NCBI RefSeq assembly: GCF_032854445.1
Contig: NC_088302.1
Coordinates: forward strand, 55,532,237 to 55,596,236
DNA from: Liolophura sinensis
Taxonomy: Eukaryota; Mollusca; Polyplacophora; Chitonida; Chitonidae
Direction: 5' to 3'
Length of the DNA: 64,000 nt
Positions within the stretch are counted from its first letter, which is position 1. Each line of letters opens with the position of its first letter. The notes beneath the pieces were generated by a model. That model was not told where the DNA came from, did not search any database, and was given only the letters and a program-made list of their open reading frames with translations. Of the stretch, positions 55,976 through 64,000 are shown piece by piece. The translations under genes and the position numbers were made by a program.

Positions 55976-57171
55976 CAGTTTTGTCCTGTAATCCTCTGAC
56001 ATGAGTGATGGCTACTACACTGTAGATGATGATTACATGACGTAGTGCTGCAGATGGGGCATGCTGTTTATCAACAGTACCATCACAGGAACCTGCCAGA
56101 GGACAAAACAAGCTTGCAGCAGTAACCCAGTTATTTAAGCACTGAAAACATTTATTGACTGCTGCAGGTGTAATGGGTGATTAAAGTTTGATGTTGATTG
56201 AGGCCTGGCGCCATCACATGGGCGCTTGGCAGCCAGCCTTCTGGCGGGCAATTCCTGGTAAGTTTTGTGCAGTGCAGTCATCCAGGCGGGCGACTGGCTG
56301 GTTGGTCAGGTGACAGTGGTGGCGGGGTGTTTATAGGATTGCCTGATCTTACCCATTAGGCGTGGATTCTCCCCCAAATGAACAGAGCTGTCGGGGGTAA
56401 TCATGGGCCTACCTTGACAGACCTGTACCTTAACTGGTTATAAAGCAAGCACGACTCTCTTCATAAGGGTGATTTTCCTCCGCCGCCTTGGCTAAAATGA
56501 ATCCATCGCTAGAATATGTAGCGTAATTAGTGACATTTGCTTGGACAATATTGACGGTGGCTGGAAGGAATGGCCTATTAGGGAAGAGGAAATAGCCAGG
56601 GGCAAGGACACAATTGGTCCCACTGTTCAATTGCTACAGATAAATCTGACTCTACCTGTGCTCTCTACTTCAGATTTTGCATTTTCATGAACTCTGTCTT
56701 CTCATTCCTGACACTTGTTCCCGTGTCTGTTCTGTTTCTACCTTTTTTTGCCTTTTCCAATGTCTTCCTCAAGGAGAAATATCTGCCTTTATACCCAATC
56801 TTCTGTTTGCAGATTGTTTCTTTGTGCAGTTTCAAACACTTTTTATGTAACATTCTCTTTTTTCCATCTTCTTTTTTGTGTGTTGGTCAATATGTTAAAG
56901 TAAGTATAAGTTTTTTCACAGGTAGGACAACACTGCATTTAGACTTTCAAGCTTGCTAATGTGTTCATCTGGTGGATGAAGCAGGTATGGCAGTCATTAA
57001 GTCATTAACTTATTTCAGAACATTTAAGGTTATCTAATGTCATGCGTACAGAAACAGAACTTTCGATTGATATGTAGAAGTGTGTTGATGTGGAAAAGAG
57101 ATTGCTTTGTGAGTTGTTTGAAAAGGAGAAAAAAGCAGTCATGTTTGCTCTCAGGTTTTTGTTATTTTAGC
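55976..57171. other. Unique DNA with GC-richer segment
   Basis: The region 56,190-56,620 is GC-richer with CCTGGCGCCATCAC, GGCGGGCGACTGGCTGG and GCGTAATTAGTGACATTTGC, which looks like a conserved or enhancer-like segment (composition only). After it comes pyrimidine-rich DNA in which a 90-codon ORF (56,687) is low-complexity hydrophobic and unconvincing. Confidence 0.35.
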
Positions 57172-58184
57172 TGATTTGTCTGAAATGCTGTTAGATGGTC
57201 AGTGTCGGCATATTGATTTGTCTGAAATGCTGTTAAGATTGTCAGTGTAGGTATATTTATTTGTCTGAAATGCTGTTAGATGCTCATTGTAGGTATATTG
57301 ATTTGTCTGAAATGCTGTTAGATGGTCAGTGTAGGCTTATTGATTTGTCTGAAATGCTGTTAGATTGTCAGTGTAGGTATATTTATTTGTCTGAAATGCT
57401 GTTAGATTGTCAGTGTAGGTATATTGATTTTGTCTGAAATGCTGTTTAGATTGTCAGTGTAGTATTTTATTTGTCTGAAATGCTGTTAGATGGTCAGTGT
57501 AGGTATATTTATTTGTCTGAAATGCTGTTAGATGGTCAGTGTAGGCATATTGATTTGTCTGAAATGCCTGTTAGATAGTCATTGTAGGTATATTGATTTG
57601 TCTGAAATGCTGTTAGATTGTCAGTGTAGGTATATTGATTTGTCTGAAATGCTGTTAGATTGTCAGTGTAGGTATATTATTTGTCTGAAATGCTGTTAGA
57701 TGGTCAGTGTAGGTATATTTATTTGTCTGAAATGCTGTTAGATGGTCAGTGTAGGCATGTTGATTTGTCTGAAATGCTGTTAGATAGTCAGTGTGGGTAT
57801 ATTGATTTGTCTGAAATGCTGTTAGATAGTCAGTGTAGGTATATTTATTTGTCTGAAATGCTGTTCGATGGTCAGTGTAGGTATATTGATTTGTCTGAAA
57901 TGCTGTTAGATTGTCAGTGTAGGTATATTGATTTGTCTGAAATGCTGTTAGATGGACATTGTAGGTATATTGATTTGTCTGAAATGCTGTTAGATAGTCA
58001 GTGTAGGTATATTTATTTGTCTGAAATGCTGTTAGATAGTCAGTGTAGGTATATTGATTTGTCTGAAATGCTGTTAGATTGTCAGTGTAGGTATATTGAT
58101 TTGTCTGAAATGCTGTTAGTCAGTGTAGGTATATTTATTTGTCTGAAATGCTGTTAGATGGTCAGTGTATGTATATTGATTTGT
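57172..58184. repeat. 42-bp minisatellite, ~24 copies
   Basis: The unit is TGATTTGTCTGAAATGCTGT, TAGATNGTCAGTGTAGGTAT, AT (42 bp). The left half has more 1-bp indels; the right half is regular and gives a 158-codon + ORF repeating SEMLLDGQCRYIDL. Period divisible by 3 explains this; no signal or family supports a gene. Confidence 0.95.
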
Positions 58185-58475
58185 TTCTGCCAAGCCAGCT
58201 AGGTTGGGTTTGAGCATGTGACCTCCGTGTCTATCGCTACAACTGAGCCAGCTACGGCTGGATGTACATGTAGTTTTGAGCCTGGGACCTCTGAGTGCAT
58301 GGCGCCGGCCAAGTCACCGTTTTCTGGGTTTGAGTCTGAGACGTTTGTATGCATGGTACAACCAAGTCAGTCTGGGTCAGATTTGAGCCTGTGGCCATGT
58401 CTATGGCTGCAGCCACCCTGACAGCCAAGTCAGTGTGAGCTGGGTTTGAGCCTATGATCTCATGGGCTCTCACTT
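58185..58475. repeat. Diverged ~58-bp tandem repeat, 5 copies
   Basis: Five units begin GCCAAGYCAGY (or near), continue to GGGTTTGAGCCTGTGACC-like and end in TCTATGGCTGCA-like sequence, immediately after the 42-bp array. Unit length is 54-62 bp. On the minus strand most units carry GGCTCAAACCC or a close form, similar to a pol III B-box. Confidence 0.7.
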
Positions 58476-58957
58476 CTCACTAGCTACATGTATTGGTCTG
58501 AACAGATGTACATGTAAGTCTACATGGTGGTGAGGACTGAAATCTACATGTATACTTGCATAATTAGAATGAACTTCAGTTACTATATATTGTCTGTTTT
58601 TTACTGAAGTTAAAGGCAAAGGAAAACACTAAAATATAGTATGTATCAGATAAAAGGCTATTAAAAACTGTCCGTGGAAAATAGTTTTATTTTATTTTTT
58701 TGCAGTTTGTTTAACCTACATGTAGTAAAATGCATTTGGATATTTTATTCTATGGTGGTCTTTTCTGACCACAATGCCACCAGTGATTTCACATAAGGTT
58801 TTTGTAACCTAACACACATTAGACTTCTAAATTTCCTGGACAGTTTTTGATGGTCTTTCATCTGCTGTATACTTCATTTAGGAGTGGTCTTTGCCTTTAA
58901 GTGACATTTTCTCAGGCCACTGGTCAAGTGCCTTTTTCCAAAATTTAGAAAACTGTG
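58476..58957. other. Unique AT-rich DNA
   Basis: About 480 bp of AT-rich unique sequence. Nothing recognised. Confidence 0.55.
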
Positions 58958-59101
58958 TCTGGTGTTGATGTAACAGGCATACAGGCACACAAATCTGGTG
59001 TTGATGTAACAGGCATACAGGCCCACAAATCTGGTGTTGATGTAACAGGCATACAGGCCCACAAATCTGGTGTTGATGTAACAGGCATACAGGCACACAA
59101 T
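58958..59101. repeat. 36-bp tandem repeat, 4 copies
   Basis: TCTGGTGTTGATGTAACAGG + CATACAGGCMCACAAA occurs four times in exactly 144 bp, with only a C/A difference. The period is a multiple of 3, so ORFs appear in several frames on both strands. A recent expansion. Confidence 0.96.
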
Positions 59102-59134
59102 TTGCAAAGAAATGTGGCTGTTTTAGTTTTAATC

Positions 59135-59354
59135 AGTTGTACAATAACAGTGTCTGTACTATTCTTTGAGCTCAATACAGTTGTACAATAACAGTGTCTT
59201 TACTATTCTTTGAGCTCAGTACAGTTGTACAATAACAGTGTCTGTACTATTCTTTGAGCTCAGTACAATTGTACAATAACAGTGTCTGCACTATTCTTTG
59301 AGCTCAGCACAGTTGTACAATAACAGTGTCTGCACTATTCTTTGAGCTCAGCAC
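59135..59354. repeat. 44-bp tandem repeat, 5 copies
   Basis: AGTTGTACAATAACAGTGTC + TGTACTATTCTTTGAGCTCA + GTAC repeats at 59,135, 59,179, 59,223, 59,267 and 59,311, exactly 44 bp apart. It lies only about 33 bp from the 36-bp array but is unrelated to it. Confidence 0.96.
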
Positions 59355-60339
59355 TTTTGTTTGACAGATTAATCAGTTTGGCAAAACAAATCATTGAAAA
59401 TTTTTCACAGAACTTTGTGACATGGTTGAGGGTTATTTATGCTCTACATTCTTGTCTGTAATTGTGATACAACTGTACCTTCAGTTAAAATCAGTGACCA
59501 AATGTTCAGAATGAGCATTTCAGTTCTTTACTAGGCAGGTTAGGCTATGTTTTTGTATATGTGGCTGTTTTTTGTGTGTGTGGCTGTTGTTGGTTGTGTA
59601 AAGCTAATCAGGGTCAGACTGTTAAGGATGGATGGGCCTGGGGTTTGGCTGGATACTATTGGAAACATCTATCTGATCATTGACACCTTCAGCCCAGCCC
59701 TGTGGGCAGCTTATAAAGTAGGCTCATTTTGAGCTCCAGACTTTCACACCCTTCCATGTGATATGTATAGCTGTTTTTTTTATTAGCTGTGCTATACATG
59801 GCGCTAATGGTGAAGTTTTGTCCTGCAGTCTGCAGAAAAATGCCGGCTGGTTGAAGTGTCTGTGACATTGCATGCTAAGGGGCAGAACACCACTCTCCTC
59901 TCTGGACACACTGCAATATTGACCAACAACATGTAGGATTGTTTGAGGGTAACTCTCAGCGCGAGCTCAGGAAATATCATTCTGACAAGAGGCCGGAGTG
60001 CTTTCATATCCAGGTGTGTTCCGCACTACTTTTGTTACCTGAGGTTATGTAACAAAGCAGCCATAATGGAGCAGCTTTTGGTTAACATGACATTAACTAT
60101 TCTTGGCCTGTTATCACCAAGGACATCTTGACAAGCCCACAACCACATTCACCTGTCTTGTCTGCTGACATTAAATCTCAGCTCGCAATCTCTGACATCA
60201 GAAATATATACATGTATTTGTTTCTTGCCTGTGTTTGAAAACATGTGTTATCAAACCTTTCCTAACTGAGCTCCTTTGTAATATCTTTACTAACTGACCC
60301 ATGGTGTCTACCTAACTCTTTCTTTCTGATCTTCCTCAT
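59355..60339. other. Unique DNA
   Basis: Unique sequence with short ORFs and no recognised domain. A GC-richer piece lies at 59,580-60,130. Confidence 0.45.
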
Positions 60340-60690
60340 GGCATCTCTTTTGTAAGGCCATATTTGATCTTTATCTGATCTGTTTTGTAACCTCATATTT
60401 GATCTCTTTCATAACCTCCTGTTTGATTCTCTTCATATGATCTCTTTGGGAATTATCTGATCTGTTTTGTAACCTCATATTTGATCTCTTTCATAACCTC
60501 CTGTTTGATTCTCTTCATATGATCTCTTTGGGAATTATCTGATCTGTTTTGTAACCTCATATTTGATCTCTTTCATAACCTCCTGTTTGATTCTCTTCAT
60601 ATGATCTCTTTGGGAACATTATATTTGGTCTTGATCCAATCTCTTTTTTGTAAGGTCATATTTGATCTTATTCTGATCTGTTTTATAACC
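60340..60690. repeat. Degenerate ~20-bp / 82-bp repeat
   Basis: Sub-units of about 20 bp (GATCTCTTTCATAACCTCMT) form an 82-bp block. TTATCTGATCTG occurs at 60,371, 60,453 and 60,535. The flanks decay gradually on both sides. The 96-codon ORF at 60,601 is partly repeat. Confidence 0.85.
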
Positions 60691-61003
60691 TCATTAGTCT
60701 TTAGTCTTCTTTATATTAATTCTTTTTGTAATGTTTTACCTTCATCTGATCTCCAGTGTGAAATCCTTATCATGAGACCCATCATGAAAGGTCATATCTC
60801 TCTTAACCTTTCTATTAGATCTTCTTCATCTCATATTTCCTATAAGGTCGACCTCAGTGGGCTTGCATCATTTATATCACTTTTTCTGTAAGGGTTAGAT
60901 GTGATGGATGAACCTTTCTGGACACTCCAAATTGATGGCTTCCTGTGCTTCAGTGAGGCAGCAGTTGAGGCATGAACTTTATGATAACTTTAGAAATTGT
61001 AAG
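60691..61003. other. Unique spacer
   Basis: About 313 bp between the 82-bp and 77-bp arrays. Nothing recognised beyond decayed repeat. Confidence 0.5.
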
Positions 61004-62533
61004 TGAACAAACAAAGCTCCCTCCAGGACATAAGGGAAGATTGTATAATGAGACTTATGTTATCTACTGGTGTAAGTGTGGTAACAAAAAAGCTCCTTCC
61101 AGGACATAACGGAAGATTGTATAATGAGACTTATGTTATCTACTGGTGTAAGTGTGGTAACAAACAAAGCTCCTTCCAGGACATAAGGGAAGATTGTATA
61201 ATGAGACTTATGTTATCTACTGGCGTAAGTGTGGTAACAAACAAAGCTCCTTCCAGCACATAAGGGAAGATTGTATAATGAGACTTATGTTATCTACTGG
61301 TGTAAGTGTGGTAACAAACAAAGCTCCTTCCAGGACATAAGGGAAGATTGTATAATGAGACTTATGTTATCTACTGGCGTAAGTGTGGTAACAAACAAAG
61401 CTCCTTCCAGGACATAAGGGAAGATTGTATAATGAGACTTATGTTATCTACTGGTGTAAGTGTGGTAACAAACAAAGCTCCTTCCAGGACATAAGGGAAG
61501 ATTGTATAATGAGACTTACGTTATCTACTGGTGTAAGTGTGGTAACAAACAAAGCTCCTTCCAGGACATAATGGAAGATTGTATAATGAGACTTATGTTA
61601 TGTACTGGTGTAAGTGTGGTAACAAACAGAGCTCCTTCCAGGACATAAGGGAAGATTGTATAATGAGACTTATGTTATCTACTGGTGTAAGTGTGGTAAC
61701 GAACAAAGCTCCTTCCAGGACAACGGAAGATTGTATAATGAGACTTATGTTATCTACTGGTGTAAGTGTGGTAACAAACAAAGCTCCTTCCAGGACAACA
61801 GAAGATTGTATAATGAGACTTACGTTATCTACTGGTGTAAGTGTGGTAACAAACAAAGCTCCTTCCAGGACATAAGGGAAGATTGTATAATGAGACTTAC
61901 GTTATCTACTGGTGTAAGTGTGGTAACAAACAAAGCTCCTTCCAGCACATAAGGGAAGATTGTATAATGAGACTTACGTTATCTACTGGTGTAAGTGTGG
62001 TAACGAACAGAGCTCCTTCCAGCACATAAGGGAAGATTGTATAATGAGACTTATGTTATCTACTGGTGTAAGTGTGGTAATGAACAAAGCTCCTTCCAGG
62101 ACATATGGAAAGATTGTATAATGAGACTTACGTTATCTACTGGTGTAAGTGTGGTAACAAACAAAGCTCCTTCCAGGACATAACGGAAGATTGTATAATG
62201 AGACTTACGTTATCTACTGGTGTAAGTGTGGTAACAAACAAAGCTCCTTCCAGCACATAAGGGAAGATTGTATAATGAGACTTATGTTATCTACTGGTGT
62301 AAGTGTGGTAACAAAAAAGCTCCTTCCAGCACATAAGGGAAGATTGTATAATGAGACTTATGTTATCTACTGGCGTAAGTGTGGTAACAAACAAAGCTCC
62401 TTCTAGGACATAACGGAAGATTGTATAATGAGACTTATGTTATCTACTGGTGTAAGTGTGGTAACAAACAAAGCTCCTTCCAGGACATAATGGAAGATTG
62501 TATAATGAGACTTATCTATTGATGTAAGTGTGG
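61004..62533. repeat. 77-bp minisatellite, ~20 copies
   Basis: The unit is GTAACAAACAAAGCTCCTTC, CAGGACATAAGGGAAGATTG, TATAATGAGACTTATGTTAT, CTACTGGTGTAAGTGTG (77 bp; a few units 74-76 bp). Variation is mostly single substitutions (GACAT/CACAT, TATG/TACG, GGTG/GGCG). Each unit contains GTAAGT, the ideal +1 to +6 of a splice donor, though the preceding bases are poor. ORFs of up to 98 codons are read-through of the array. Confidence 0.96.
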
Positions 62534-64000
62534 CATTGTAGGTGGAACTTCTGGTCTTGTAATGTTCTCGCCATGGCAATTATTGCATGCAAATAATTAC
62601 TGAAGTCAAGAGAATAGAGAATAGATAATAAGCATATATTGGCATAATTATGCATGTGAAGCCAATCAAGTTACTGTCATAGGTGTGAGTTGTTTATTTG
62701 TCTCATTCAACAAAGGTGAGAAACTGACAAGAATTTCTGTGATTAAGCTGGTTTGTTGCTCATAAAGAAAAGGTATCACTTGAAAAACATACCAGTTTTG
62801 TTTTAGCATCAGTCAGAATACATTGGCTTGAAAGAATCAATAATAATCTATATGGAGATTTTCACACTTGTGGACACGCAACCCTTACCGTTCCTCTGCA
62901 CATTGAAGTCTGTGTACATGTAACAACGTTTGACCTAAGTGAGGCTTAGACAAGTCACATGAAGCATAATAGGTATGTTTTTGTTTGTGGTAGGAGTGAG
63001 TTGATTGTGGTCTGGTGCTGGAAGATGCTTGCCTTTAGATGGCTAGGGATCATGAAGTGCGAGATCAAATTGGCCCTGAGGAAAATAAATTTGTCAGTAC
63101 ATTCCCTCAATCGCATCACTGTTGGCCTTGGTGACAATTGCGTAGAAAATGCATGTGTGGCAGTTTGCCCAGTACAATGTACATTGAAAACCACCTGTTC
63201 TCCACTAGCTGGGACCAGTATGGAGTGCATATGTTTGTTAGTATCAGATGTGGGGAAGTTTGTCTGTATTTTGCCACAGGTCAGTGGTTTATACAGGGAA
63301 CTTAGGTTCAGTCAACCCATAAAACTAACTTGCTATCGAATAAGAGAAAAATTCTTCAGGCTGATGTGAAACAACAAATGATCAAATAAATAGATAAATG
63401 AATGTATTTTTGTTACCTTTTTCTTATTTTTGTTATCAGTATTAAAAGTGAAAGCATTGCCTTGAAGGTGTAAAGAAAGACATTTTGCCGATAAGCAGTC
63501 CCTGAAATAAGGGTAAGCTGGTGTAATATGGAGTGCTTCAAGGGTACACTCACTGAAATCTGGATCATCTTTTTATAGTCGTAATCCTATATCATTAGAA
63601 AACCTTTCTATGTCTGACAGCTAAAAAATGCTAACAGATTTTCTGTTTCATCAAGACTATTCATTAGTGATCTAAATTATTGCAGTGTGTGTCGTGCTAA
63701 ATGGCAATTAGTCGGATGTTCAATCAGTCAATCCGTTTGGCACTGAATCAATCCATCGATCCATCCATCACGGTGAGGTGAGCTAGCATGATTCGTGGGG
63801 ACATTTATGGTCTGATACATTTGTAGCTGTCCATTGGAAGCTTGATTGGGTCGAGTGCCAGCCTTGACAAAGTTCTTGGGGTTCTGATCACCAAGCGATG
63901 GCCATGCTGATAAGCAAATGATTAATGCTGCTGAAGTCGAGAAATGGCTCTCTGTCATGACATGGTACAAGGGAGGCTAAGTATTTGTGTGGCCTGTGGG
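62534..64000. other. Unique DNA to window end
   Basis: Unique sequence. The ORF at 62,959-63,369 (136 codons, +) is the longest clearly non-repetitive ORF in the window and encodes a Cys- and Leu-rich sequence without a domain I recognise. An overlapping 91-codon ORF on the other strand and the lack of clear splice or start context argue for chance. A short imperfect ATCC run lies at about 63,749-63,770. Confidence 0.4.

Noticed and set aside
56687-56959. 90-codon hydrophobic ORF
   Set aside because: It comes from a pyrimidine-rich tract rich in Phe, Leu and Ser codons; composition alone explains both the hydrophobicity and the lack of stops.
57681-58157. 158-codon repeat protein SEMLLDGQCRYIDL
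   Set aside because: The left half of the same array has indels that break the frame, so it behaves as non-coding minisatellite DNA.
62959-63369. 136-codon non-repetitive ORF as a gene
   Set aside because: No recognised domain, no clear start or splice context, and an overlapping opposite-strand ORF. The length is possible by chance in 64 kb.

Overview
The window looks like non-coding nuclear DNA of a eukaryote, most likely a marine lophotrochozoan such as a mollusc. No ORF is both long and non-repetitive, and no operon, ribosome-binding-site, rRNA or tRNA gene structure is visible. Several copies are present of a tRNA-headed SINE whose body and 3' tail (AAATATTCTTGAGTACGGCG near the end of the first copy) resemble SINEs I associate with bivalves, gastropods and brachiopods. 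The taxonomic call rests on that and on general sequence texture, not on a gene, so it is tentative.

The dominant content is tandem repeats. About sixteen minisatellite arrays with periods of about 20 to 82 bp, plus smaller local duplications, cover roughly 24-25 kb (about 38%). The main ones are 66 bp (3.5-4.5 kb), 53 bp (4.8-9.0 kb, about 80 copies), 45 bp (11.6-12.4 kb), 30 bp (13.3-13.9 kb), ~40 bp G-rich (18.2-19.6 kb), 40 bp (20.2-21.4 kb), 71-72 bp (21.7-23.6 kb), ~20/82/173 bp nested (24.4-26.6 kb), 32 bp (28.3-28.9 kb), 41 bp (30.2-31.4 kb), 37 bp (34.5-36.6 kb), 63/~86 bp (37.1-39.4 kb), ~20 bp (45.9-46.4 kb), 81 bp (49.2-49.9 kb), 42 bp (57.2-58.2 kb) and 77 bp (61.0-62.5 kb). Nearly all long ORFs in the window are these arrays read through. 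They stay open because the unit lacks a stop in the frame concerned, or in all three frames of one strand. I do not annotate them as genes.

Between the arrays lie interspersed elements: an internally deleted mariner-like element with terminal inverted repeats, TA flanks and a recognisable C-terminal transposase remnant (2.08-2.63 kb); three good SINE copies (2.6, 16.7 and 33.4 kb) plus fragments; other tRNA-like SINE heads; and an unclassified ~220-bp family seen twice (17.7 and 42.2 kb). The remaining unique DNA is AT-rich with some GC-richer segments that could be regulatory. The best coding candidate is a 113-bp exon-like segment at 41,317-41,429 with an acceptor, a donor and one open frame. 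A 94-codon ORF at 43,851 is weaker. The simplest reading is one or more very large introns, or intergenic DNA.

The most notable observations are: an internal inversion in the 63-bp array with a hairpin at each breakpoint; strict 53/47-bp phasing and a ~1.1-kb duplication in the 53-bp array; arrays that repeat splice-site-like sequences dozens of times; a 71-72-bp array whose unit reads as an acceptor followed by an EGF-like C-N-G-G-x-C-V-D peptide; and a 58-bp array carrying a tRNA B-box-like motif in most units.
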